Origin: UBA1672 sp050633285
GTDB taxonomy: Bacteria; Pseudomonadota; Alphaproteobacteria; Micavibrionales; Micavibrionaceae
Length of the DNA stretch: 64,000 nucleotides
Direction of reading: 5' to 3'
Assembly: GCA_050633285.1 (NCBI GenBank)
Contig: JBOEGG010000008.1
Coordinates: 46,808 to 110,807 of the forward strand
Below, in pieces: positions 19,001 to 27,900 of this stretch. The position numbers and the translations under genes were made by a program. The first letter of the stretch is position 1; each line of letters begins with the position of its first letter. The notes below the pieces were generated by a model. That model did not search any database. It worked only from the letters and a program-made list of their open reading frames with translations, and had not been told where the DNA came from.

Positions 19001-19805
19001 CTGTTTTCAATTCATTCAGTGAGTCTAATTTGGCTCTTATTGTCGGTGAAGCTTCTGCTGTAAAAACAGTCGCATTTTTTGTTTCAATATTTTCAAGTAC
19101 GGATTCTAAAGCGCTTCCGTTTACGGTATCGCCACTATATGTGTGTCGGCTGCGTATGTCCGGTTCTATAAGTTCGTTCAGGCGTGGATCGGCAGAGTCG
19201 TGCGCAGCAGCCCGGCTGACTTCACGCATTTCTTTTTCTATTGCACGGACTTCTTTTTTTTCCGGAGTTGTTAGCTTTCTGCCTTCTTGTGTTGCTTCAT
19301 AGTGAAGTTCACGGATGCGATCCATTTGTGTGTGCATGTAATTATCAATGCGCAGCATGTCTTTGTGAACGGTTTGTAATTCTGCAACATGTCCGTTTGG
19401 TAATCTGATCTCAGAGGACATGCCTCTATACCCGGTGTTATTTACCGGTGTTTTGAACTTATTTACTACATTTGCGATGTCACCATCTTGCTTAAGGGCG
19501 GCTTCGATCAGTTCAATTTGCCCTGCATTCTCTGTGATAAAACGGCCGCGCAAGATGTCTGTTATTTTTGTTTCATCTCCGTTATAACGAACGGCAATCT
19601 TTTGTTGTGTTTTTTCAATGTCCTTTAAGTCGGCCATTTCAAATGTGACATTATCGAAGGCTCCTGGGTGGGCTGCTCGGAGGGTTTCTAAGAGTTCGTC
19701 TGCTTTTGCTTGAAGCATGGGGCGTGCTTCGGTAGCTTTTCTATAAAGCTCCTTTAAATCCGGATTACCGGCATTTTCTACAATTTCAGAATTTGGATCT
19801 GTCAA
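16005..19805 (-). CDS. Giant RelA/SpoT synthetase-like plus kinase-like protein
   Basis: 1266 residues. The start is TTG at 19805, supported by an AGGG ribosome site six bases upstream and only 8 bases after the HD gene. Domains: residues about 45-160 resemble the RelA/SpoT nucleotidyltransferase, with KTQQK, the metal-binding Asp83 (ITDILRGR), Tyr126 (NNTGYRGMS) and Glu142 (VAELQT) where the synthetases keep D, Y and E. Residues about 290-460 resemble a protein kinase: Lys316 (GERFMVKV), hinge VMEIAQGEEL, catalytic loop HKDLKNTEN (417-425, one residue longer than usual) and IDWG (441-444). A hydrophobic helix lies at about 656-676. Residues about 870-1170 hold three helical repeats of about 100 residues. 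No secretion signal. Likely makes or transfers a (pyro)phosphate-type modification countered by the HD partner; this is inference. Confidence 0.7.
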   Translation of the reverse strand: MTDPNSEIVENAGNPDLKELYRKATEARPMLQAKADELLETLRAAHPGAFDNVTFEMADLKDIEKTQQKIAVRYNGDETKITDILRGRFITENAGQIELIEAALKQDGDIANVVNKFKTPVNNTGYRGMSSEIRLPNGHVAELQTVHKDMLRIDNYMHTQMDRIRELHYEATQEGRKLTTPEKKEVRAIEKEMREVSRAAAHDSADPRLNELIEPDIRSRHTYSGDTVNGSALESVLENIETKNATVFTAEASPTIRAKLDSLNELKTAIHGDSAKTAANSADIADAAKQFTYIEQIDLKVHVVADAATGERFMVKVDVPEHEITDLRKASELVFPEHLQDVIDIPKLVTDDKGLMPPELRNAQGNIMVMEIAQGEELKPYQYGFDGKKPGDLQIKSSDWEKFEEAIQYMNDNGVVHKDLKNTENIFVSVDASGNTRFELIDWGGPINNIPTSDLQDLERVSNGLKSAGIVQPPSHIDDLKSVLQIGIQDGINIEANSDGRLTIEPISGDANKYEIQLDFENQSGAMRVTKPNGEADIIKLDQEQLVKINDMMSDIEVPGAESGRLPNLEDTARLYQEANPPKINVESPEFRLNGEFNGKAGDILPDAPQVGALDNAADALKQTDTAADIADGIRAANTATDALKAGKAVSKTAKLSIIGGVALTGGVAALLHYAHSSQRDLAEKLNENGQLSDEAYQEYVELNQKIEAEMQTENLAGQGWFFLVTTPAVEASARAQFSEFSAKHKLSPELHDALGMSMFNGESLAGKFSKEAIDMIPDKMSEVDPEFHDLWRATRELEDAQIAYNSAHAPPMHHYGMGGMPYAGAYDPDRPQRQAETKDDLAEAKLAHQQEFARLLADPETGDKLLSMMPQDVLLDMVKETTRYHANGQHALIDDIAALQQRIDADDTGWIDEWKLSGKVDDALEKLAERPEILHAYIRDVFGDNSMSTSQPTAEASNTVALENVLNEMPDFMQHRTLKGVAETINNTENTDGIHPYLTDLANLYKRADNQYIHSSARERYMNKIEELETEIMKNPQIVAEYLQNTPEAQSVVKDYLDKKEEINTFANVSDQEFTQAFTHIKQNALAGENVNNENAMVKELSELYIERENSSWYEWIDKPDLDTKIELMEDKLHQNPEIISEYMKNHTGNDLISQASLDNDTLNNGIETQYAQTDTSFTEEIEYIEVASAMERISSGEPLDAYEEQRIEEILNNADTDPAILAALQEQYGENLNQFISTQPETPENTIDPLVAQNNNNNTIAMRI

Positions 19806-19813
19806 TTTTTACC

Positions 19814-20656
19814 CTATTCCATATTGCTGTGTTGTACTCCAAAGCCTTTGTTAGTCGAGAGTTTCTCAAACGTTTCTTTTGATATTGCATCTTTTTCCGA
19901 AACTTCTGTTTCGATGTAAAATGCAAGGCCATCATTGCGCGTTAGCGCTCCATTGGTTTCTTTTATGTATACTTCTTCAATTATGCCTTCATCCCAAATT
20001 GTTTTGACGGGGTTTCCGTCGAAGACGAAGTACTTTTCACCTGTGAAGTCTTCTTCCATTTTCACATCTTTCTCTGCGATTGTTTTGCAGATATCAGGAT
20101 CAATATTAAGTGCCGTTGATAGTTTTTCTACTGCGTGTTCGTATTTCTTTGTGAGGCGTTCTGCTTTTTGCGGATCTGATGCACGCACTTTCGCCATTCT
20201 ATGTACGTTCAGGTTGTCTAGGGTATCAGCCAACTTGACTAACATGGCTCCCTGATTTCCTGCTGCTATTAGCTCATCAATGACTTTGGCGTAAGGTCTC
20301 CGGTCATTTGGAGGCCTGTTAACAAGTTTTAGGATTTCAAGCGTTTCTTCGGAGTAGCCTAATGCTTTTAAGGTGTTTTCGTCGACATCATCGCAATCCT
20401 CTATTACATCATGTAGTAGAGCAGCTTTTATAACATCCTCTGATGCATCCGGTGCAAGAAGAAGGACATTTTGAGCGGTTCTAATGGGGTGTTTTGCGTA
20501 AGGTTTGCCATTATGGTCAGTTTGTCCAGAGTGCTTTTCTCGGGCATACGCTATCGTTTCCTCAACAGTTGGTGGTGTTGAAGTTGCCAAGTTATTCAGG
20601 ATAAGGCGTAAGCCCGCCTTTTTCTCATCGTTATCTTTCATGGCCCCAATATTCAT
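19814..20656 (-). CDS. HD-domain (p)ppGpp hydrolase-like protein
   Basis: 280 residues, resembling only the hydrolase half of Rel/SpoT (small alarmone hydrolase type). All metal and catalytic motifs are recognisable: AREKHSGQ, KHPIR (His56), LLHDVIED (His82, Asp83, Glu86, Asp87) and KLADTLDNLN (Asp144, Asn148). Such enzymes remove pyrophosphate from the 3' position of (p)ppGpp using manganese. The last 80 residues are an unrecognised extension. The gene is 8 bases upstream of the synthetase-kinase gene on the same strand, so the pair forms one operon with the antidote-like enzyme first, as in many toxin-antitoxin loci. ATG codons at 20656 or 20641 are both possible. Confidence 0.8.
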   Translation of the reverse strand: MNIGAMKDNDEKKAGLRLILNNLATSTPPTVEETIAYAREKHSGQTDHNGKPYAKHPIRTAQNVLLLAPDASEDVIKAALLHDVIEDCDDVDENTLKALGYSEETLEILKLVNRPPNDRRPYAKVIDELIAAGNQGAMLVKLADTLDNLNVHRMAKVRASDPQKAERLTKKYEHAVEKLSTALNIDPDICKTIAEKDVKMEEDFTGEKYFVFDGNPVKTIWDEGIIEEVYIKETNGALTRNDGLAFYIETEVSEKDAISKETFEKLSTNKGFGVQHSNME

Positions 20657-20838
20657 CCTTACTTCACATCGCAGGATTTAAATTTTTATTTGTATATCAT
20701 TTTAGTTGTTTTATGCGTCCGTATGCAAGTTAATTCGAGCTGTCATAAGGTTCTGCGCATGCATGGGTGACCTGATATTTATATAGGTATTAGGATTAGG
20801 CAAGTTAGAGGCCAGTTGCATGGGCATGTTTAACGGAG

Positions 20839-23800
20839 TTAGAATTTGCCTACTACGTTCACGAAGGGACCTTTGCTTTCGTAATCCAGATCGGTTAAAT
20901 CATCGGAAAAGTCAGTGAAGTTATATCCAACACCGGCTTTTATGTGTTGATTAAAGTGTCTGTAAGCACCAAGCAGAGCGCCTGTTTTGGAATCCTTTGC
21001 TTCTGATACTTCCAAATATCTTAGCTCACCTGTTAAATCCCATTTTTTCACAACATGCCAGTCGGCGCGCCCGATGAGTAATAAGGCCTGAGAGTCAAAG
21101 AAGTCAGAGCCCTCAATCGTTGTGTCACGTATTTCACCAAAGCGATATCCAACTTTACCGCCGATGGCCCATTTGGGTGTGAGATCATAAATTGTATCAA
21201 CGGAGAAGACGTGGCTGCGTTGTTCGTAATCATTGGCGGCATTTGATGCGCTACCATCCAATTGACCGGGGCTGGCTAAATCTTGTAAATATTCATAACG
21301 TAGGAGCGCGTTCAGGCGATCATTATCGACGGGGCGGTAGGCATAGCCAAGTCCTAATTCAATGAAATCGGCATCCAGATTGCTACTCAACCCTGATTCA
21401 CTAATGGCGAAATCGAGGTCGGCTAGCATACGCCAGTCGGGGATGACTTGATAAGACAGGTTGTTACTTACCAGCCATGACGTACGATCACCGCCTGTAC
21501 CACCATCTTCTAAACGTAGCTCGACTGTACCTGCATATTTGGTTTTATAATTGTGATATCCTGAAGACAGAGATATGGCAGTGCGCTCTATATCGCCCGA
21601 AGATGTATCCGAGATTGTGCCATTTTCAAAACGGCCACCCCATGTCCATTCATCACTTGCGGCCAGATCAAGTCCAAAGGAGTGAATTAGGCTGGATGAA
21701 TCATTATCGAATGTTTGGTGGCGCTCTTCGGCAAAGACAGAAATGCTGTCAGAGTATCGGGATTTTGCGCCGACGGTTAGGTTAGAGCTTCGCCCGCGTG
21801 CACCGATATCGCTGCGATCTGTATCAATGAGGTAGTTCGCGTAATAGCTTGTGCGGTCTGAGTGGGTGTATTCTACGCCGACTTGCCCGCCCCAACCTTG
21901 ATTTCCGGTTGTTGCTTCTGCGGTTAGGCCAACGCGGTCATTTACGTCATAACGTCCGCCTGCGCCAATACGGTTATTACGATCGCGGCTTTCGGTTTTG
22001 TTAAGTGTGCCTTGCACAAGACTGTAAACTTCATAGCGTTTTTTCTCTCCTTCTTCTGTGAGAGGAGCGTATAGGTATTTTAGTGCGATATCGGTGCGTT
22101 CACCTGTTTCGGATAGCTCTTCACTATTTCCTCCGGCACTGTTGGTTATGTTGCGGTCATCATGACGTACTGCCAGAGTTACTTCTTTTTCAGAGGTTAG
22201 CTGATGGCTGGCGAGGATTTCTACAGATGTGATATCGCCAGTTTCACTTCCTGATTTGTAATCAGCTTTTGCGCCTAACGTTGTGTCATCTGTGATAGGA
22301 ATACTTGCCGATAAACCATGTTGGAGAATATCTTCGCTCGTGAGTTGACCGGGGGCAGAGAAACCGTCTTCACGATTTAAGGTATATGCGCTGATTGTTC
22401 CTTCATGTTTACCATCGGTTACTTCTGCGAGATCAACAGCAATTTCGGCACGGTAAGCGTCAGATTCAATATCGTCTGTTTTGGTTTGGTCGATGTCGCT
22501 GAAGCTGAAGCCGCCATCGGCAGAGGATAGAGAGCCATTTCCTGCACCTCTTGAACGTGCGGTTTCAAGTTTGATATATGTGCCGGGTTTATAGCGCGCG
22601 ATAATATCTGCGCCTGTTAAGGTTTGGTCTAATCCTGACCCGTCTTGATCATATGCGGTTACACCGACACGTAAGTTATCATTGACCCAATGACTTACAC
22701 GGCCACCTTTACTTAGGTTGTTAATTTCACTGGCGCTGGGTGTGAATTCATACCCTGCGACGAGGTATACGGGGTTTCCTGATAGTGATCCTGTTTGTAC
22801 AATTGTATTGTTGGTCGAGGTCGAGCTTAGTGCTTCACGCAGGATGATCCGCCCTTGAGTGTAATTAACTTCGTAATCTTGCCCATATGTCAGATATTGC
22901 GTGCTCAGTACAATATCGGAATCGCGGTCGCGTATTTCTATGCGTAATTGTTCTGATCCGACAACGACATCTTGCCCACGTAGATAGTATAGTGACCCAC
23001 CTGTTCCACGATGTTCTTCTAAGGATGATACTGACCCCGGGTCTGCGGCATAGGCATTGGCCTCAGTTTTGTTTTCGCCATATGTTGTGACTTCGGGGCT
23101 AACATATTCTGCGTTTGCACCGTAGAGTGTGCGGCTATGATTTAAGAGGTCGGTGCCTGTAATTTTTGTTTGGAAATTCCCCCACATAACGTGAGATTCC
23201 TCCTTTTCCAATTTCACATAGAATTTTCCTTGGGTTGGTGCGTCTTCAATGGTTGTGGAGTCATCGCCATAGACTTGATAATATTTATTTGGGTCGATGC
23301 GTTTTAAAAGGTTACGCGGGTTTTTACTTGTGAAGTTTGAGAATAAATCTTCAACAGGTTGTTCTTTTGTGTCTGCGCTGGCGCTGAGTAACCATACGCC
23401 TTTTACTTTCCCTTTGGCATAGAATGCAAGGCGGCCATCCACGTATGTGTCACCGTCGTATCGTTTGCTATTATCTCCTGTGACGAGCTTTGCGGGGCCA
23501 TTTACATTGTTTTTGCCCAGTGTTAAATCCGCGAGGCCGATGTAGAACCAATCTTGATTGGGTATATAAAGAGAACGCGTGAATTCTGCTTTTGTACCGT
23601 TTGGAGATAGTGTCTCAATTTCTACGGTATGGTTTCCTGCCGGTAGGATCTGTCTGTATGCAAAACGACCATTGGCATCGACAGGTACGTGCGCACCCAT
23701 TGTTTTTACTTGCGTTCCTTTTGGTACATTATCGCCGTTTATTGTGACGATACCGCCGGAGACAGGGATGTTTTTAAGAGCCAGATGGTTTTCACCATAG

Positions 23801-24990
23801 CCAACAAGCTTTTCACGCTCTTCATTATCTTGGTCATCTAAAGGGCGACTTTTATCAAGCAAATGTAAGGACATAATTTCTGTTTCGTCAAAACGCCCTT
23901 TATCATCATAAACGCGTAAGAGATATTGTAATTTACGTTGATCTGATCCGAGAGGGGCTTGCCAGCGCGCTTCTTTTTCTAAGGTCGTATTTAGGTCGAC
24001 AATAGCCAATGGTTCTTTTTGAGTAGAGACACCTTCTTCGAATATGCGGACTTCTGCCTTATGGATGTAGTAACTGTAATTGGAATAAGGGGTGAAGCTT
24101 ATGACCTCACCGCGTACTACGTTTTGTGGATAGGCTGTGATGTTGAGGGCTTGCGTGTTTTCTAACGGATCAAAGCGTACCTGAATGTTGGCTTTTTCCA
24201 ATGCTACATCCTTGCATCGTGTGACATCGGCACTGTTTGAAGTATCGCCAGCCTGTAGAGGGTTTCCATCAATTGATATACGGAAAGGCAGGTCTGTTGT
24301 GCTTGGCTGTCTGTCTTTACAGGCGATCACGGGGGCTGGTTTTTCTTTATACCAAACTTTGATTTCTATGCGGCGGTTTGGGGCGAGACAGTCTTTATAG
24401 GTTTTTGAGCCGACGGTGTGTTCGTCACATGTTACGACTGGGTGGTCTGACCCTTTGCCGATGACCTCAATTGAGGTGTTTACATTTTTTAGAGCAGTTC
24501 TTAAGTAGTCCGCAGTTTGTTGGGCGCGTGCGAGGGATAGTTCTTTGTTATTAGAGTAGGGGGTGTGCGCGTTTTGTTTAAAGGGTTGTTCATCTGCATG
24601 GCCGGTAATGCGTATTGCGTGTATTTCTGAACTCTCGATACGTGCGACAAATGTATCGAGAGTTTCTTTTTCTTCTTCTGTCAGGGTGTGTACACCTGAT
24701 GCAAAGTAATCGGCTTTTTGTGCGGTGTTTATTTGCGTAGGCTTTTTAGGTTGGAAAAGTACGAGAACTTCATCCGCGGTATTACGGTATTCAATATTTG
24801 GAGCGGTTTTGTTTGTACTGCGCACTTCTGAGGCAGAATCTAATGCCAATTTCCCGACATGTTCCGGTGCTTCGCAGACTGTGTTGTCTTTGCATGAGGT
24901 ATTATTTGCTTTTTCGGCAACGGCCAAAGATGGAAGCGAGCAAAGAGTGATAAGGGCAAGTGCGGTATTATAAAGGTAGATGTTTTTCAT
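20839..24990 (-). CDS. OmpA-domain protein with C-terminal outer-membrane barrel
   Basis: 1383 residues with a signal peptide (about 1-25). Residues about 90-215 form an OmpA/MotB-like peptidoglycan-binding domain (ITGHADEQP, LSLARAQQTADYL, NRRIEIKVW). Ig-like or carbohydrate-binding-like segments follow (about 270-480). From about 485 to the end there are long runs of alternating, aromatic-capped strands ending in VNVVGKF, as expected for a large beta-barrel with a C-terminal Phe. The start codon overlaps the stop of the giant DUF11 gene (TAATG), so the two are translationally coupled. Likely role: anchoring or exporting the partner surface protein at the outer membrane; this is inference from the gene pairing. 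Confidence 0.75.
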   Translation of the reverse strand: MKNIYLYNTALALITLCSLPSLAVAEKANNTSCKDNTVCEAPEHVGKLALDSASEVRSTNKTAPNIEYRNTADEVLVLFQPKKPTQINTAQKADYFASGVHTLTEEEKETLDTFVARIESSEIHAIRITGHADEQPFKQNAHTPYSNNKELSLARAQQTADYLRTALKNVNTSIEVIGKGSDHPVVTCDEHTVGSKTYKDCLAPNRRIEIKVWYKEKPAPVIACKDRQPSTTDLPFRISIDGNPLQAGDTSNSADVTRCKDVALEKANIQVRFDPLENTQALNITAYPQNVVRGEVISFTPYSNYSYYIHKAEVRIFEEGVSTQKEPLAIVDLNTTLEKEARWQAPLGSDQRKLQYLLRVYDDKGRFDETEIMSLHLLDKSRPLDDQDNEEREKLVGYGENHLALKNIPVSGGIVTINGDNVPKGTQVKTMGAHVPVDANGRFAYRQILPAGNHTVEIETLSPNGTKAEFTRSLYIPNQDWFYIGLADLTLGKNNVNGPAKLVTGDNSKRYDGDTYVDGRLAFYAKGKVKGVWLLSASADTKEQPVEDLFSNFTSKNPRNLLKRIDPNKYYQVYGDDSTTIEDAPTQGKFYVKLEKEESHVMWGNFQTKITGTDLLNHSRTLYGANAEYVSPEVTTYGENKTEANAYAADPGSVSSLEEHRGTGGSLYYLRGQDVVVGSEQLRIEIRDRDSDIVLSTQYLTYGQDYEVNYTQGRIILREALSSTSTNNTIVQTGSLSGNPVYLVAGYEFTPSASEINNLSKGGRVSHWVNDNLRVGVTAYDQDGSGLDQTLTGADIIARYKPGTYIKLETARSRGAGNGSLSSADGGFSFSDIDQTKTDDIESDAYRAEIAVDLAEVTDGKHEGTISAYTLNREDGFSAPGQLTSEDILQHGLSASIPITDDTTLGAKADYKSGSETGDITSVEILASHQLTSEKEVTLAVRHDDRNITNSAGGNSEELSETGERTDIALKYLYAPLTEEGEKKRYEVYSLVQGTLNKTESRDRNNRIGAGGRYDVNDRVGLTAEATTGNQGWGGQVGVEYTHSDRTSYYANYLIDTDRSDIGARGRSSNLTVGAKSRYSDSISVFAEERHQTFDNDSSSLIHSFGLDLAASDEWTWGGRFENGTISDTSSGDIERTAISLSSGYHNYKTKYAGTVELRLEDGGTGGDRTSWLVSNNLSYQVIPDWRMLADLDFAISESGLSSNLDADFIELGLGYAYRPVDNDRLNALLRYEYLQDLASPGQLDGSASNAANDYEQRSHVFSVDTIYDLTPKWAIGGKVGYRFGEIRDTTIEGSDFFDSQALLLIGRADWHVVKKWDLTGELRYLEVSEAKDSKTGALLGAYRHFNQHIKAGVGYNFTDFSDDLTDLDYESKGPFVNVVGKF

Positions 24991-27900
24991 TATTTATCTC
25001 CCTTTTTTGCGGAGGAAGCAGGTAAAATCAGTTCCTCTTCTATCATTATGTCGTGACAGCATTCTGTTTCACCCCATTCATCTCGCAGTGTTTTAACCAC
25101 ATTTTTGAGGCGTTTACGTGCTAATGCTTCGCTTTCGTTTTGGGCTTTGTACGCTATTCTGACAATGCTTGGTTCTGTGCCCAGTTGTTCGGGGAGTGCT
25201 ATGAGTTGCTGTTGCCATTGTGTACGTAAAGCAATTTCATTCGGGATGAATGCGCTATCTTGCATATCAATCCTCACTACGCGGTGTATTGCGGCACCAA
25301 AGTTTAACTTTGTCATTTTACCGCGCGTTACGCGTACGGCTCTCGGGTTTTCCGTTGTTACGCGATAGCCTGTTGGCAATGTGCGCTCATCCAACTTCAT
25401 CAGGAAATTACTGCCGCGTTCTTCATCCGGGATATCTGCGCATGCTACGTGGAAACGTCCATGGTTATCTGTGGTGACGAGTAATCCATTGACTGTCGCC
25501 ACGCGAACATTTGCAATGCCGACCTCTCCTTTATCCTGATACCCGTTTCTGTTTGCGTCATCAAAGACTTTACCGATGATGTCTGAACAGTCGAATACAG
25601 GGTCAGGAATAATGCGCACAACTGCGGTTGCAATGTTAGAGATGGTTACGCTTCCGGGATTGGAGAGTACTTGTGCTCGATTTGTGTATTCGCCTGTTTG
25701 TACACCGGAACCAACAACAAGGATCAGTTTGTAAGTTCTGCTTTGTCCTGCGTTTAGAGTTTGGTTTTCCCATGTTACAGAGCGACCGTTTACTGTTGGC
25801 TCTAATTTGACACCATCTGTACTGCCACTTTCTTTCACATACTTAAATCCGGCAGGAATTGTGTCGAGGATATCGAGTGCCGTATAATTATTTGTCGATG
25901 TGTTGCGTACGGTGATGGTGTATGGAACGAGTTGTCCGATACTTGTACTGACGACAGGTGTTGTTTTGATAATAACGATGTCACCTGCGCCTGTAGGGTC
26001 CAGTGGAATATGGTTATTTACCAAATCGCCTGATGTCGTCGCATCCAAAACAAAGTTAAAGTAATGCTGCGTGCTTGCTTGGTTTGCAGGGGCAAGTGCC
26101 GCAGTTGCCGCAGGGCATGTCGCCGGGTCATGAATGGGGGATGCCAAATCAGGAGCCGTGGCAGCATCATGCACAAGCGCAGGGTCGGGCACGGCATTCA
26201 CGGTTAATGTATTTGTACATACAGGGATGAGTGCGGATGGTGCAGGAACGTAGCCGCCCGGATATGTGGTGATGGCGAGGGTATATGTCCCAATTGGTGC
26301 CGTCGGTGTAAGGAGGAATTGGTAGAAGCCGTCACTGCCTGTTGTTACTGTGCCTTGTCCGCTGACCAAATGTATGGCCGGATTAAATCCACCCGGGCCT
26401 GTGATCGTGACTTGTGCTCCGGCGATTGGTACGCGCGTTACTGCATCATAAACAACACCGGCAGGGTCTAGTGGCAGGGACTGTTCGATAATATTATCGC
26501 CTGCAAGAACGAGTAGGTCTTTTAATGTACCTGTACCAGCCGCAGTATCGGCACCTGCGGGATTACCTGCATTTGTACCACCATTTATTGTTGATGTTCC
26601 TGTATCCCGTGTACCTGATGCGGGGTTGATCCCTTGTTCATTTGTAACAGCATTTCCGAAAAGTAATCCTGTATTTGGTTCACGGAAACGAATTTCATAA
26701 CCTGATCCCGGAGATACATTTGTGAAGGTATATGTCCCATCCGCAGCAGTGGTAACGGTATCGACTATTGTTCCATTAAGTGTAAGCTCGACGTTCCATC
26801 CTTCGACTAATTCTTCACCGGGATCGATTTGACGATCATGATTATCATCACGCCAGATTGTACCGGATACTGTTGCAATGGTGGAAATACCGACGGTATC
26901 TCTTGCTGTGTTGTTATTTTCAAAGCCCGGAGGCTCACCACCACCGGAAATGACGGCTTGATTTGTGAGCAGTTGTCCGGTTGCGCTTGCATCGGTGAAC
27001 ACGCGGAAGGAAATATCGTTGCCTGTTGCAGATGATGAAATAACCGCCATTGTATTACATGTAAAGGATGATCCGCCAATCGTTGCAGAGCATGACCAGT
27101 CTGTACCAACAGGGATGGAGGCGAGTGTGAGGCCGGTGGGGAGTGTGTCCGTTATTGTAATTGTGCCTGTACTATCTGCGCCACCAATATTGCTTGGGGC
27201 TATGGTAAAGATACCTGTTGATGATCCGGCGGCAAAGCTTGCAGGGCTGTGGGTCTTCGCAATTGTTAAATCGGGAGTGGTCACAGGGATTTCGGGGAAG
27301 TCATTACCGGCCGAAAGTGTATTTGTGCCTGTTAAGTCGATAGTGATGATTTGGCTTGTTGTGGCGCTAGGATTGCTTGCCGTGCCGCCTGTTGTACCAG
27401 CCGTTGTTGTACCGTTTGTTGTTCCTGTTGGCTGAGCAGGTTGTGTGATTGAATATGTTCCCTCAGGCAATGAGGTGAAGCTATATGTACCGTTGGTTAG
27501 GGTTGTTGTATTTGCCGTGACAGGTGTGCCGTTTACATCGGTTCCGGTTAAATCCAACGTGACATTTTCAATACCGTAATCAATGCCATTTTCTGCGGCG
27601 TTGTTATCATAGTCGAAGAATACTGATCCGGTTATTGTTCTGCCATAGGGGATTTCGGCAAAGTTATGGCCTGTTGCATCTGTGTTGGGGGGCAGGATAA
27701 TTGTTGCTATTTCACTAGGTACAGTACCAACGCCTGTCGGTGTGCCCGTTGTACCGCTGTTATCTATGGCAGGTGCAATGGTTAGGCCGTTATTTGTATC
27801 AGATGGTTGATTTGGTTCGCGCACCGAATATGTGCCAGGTTGAAGGTTTGTGAAACTATAATCACCGTTGGTGTCTGTTGTGGTTGTGCCGATAACTGTG

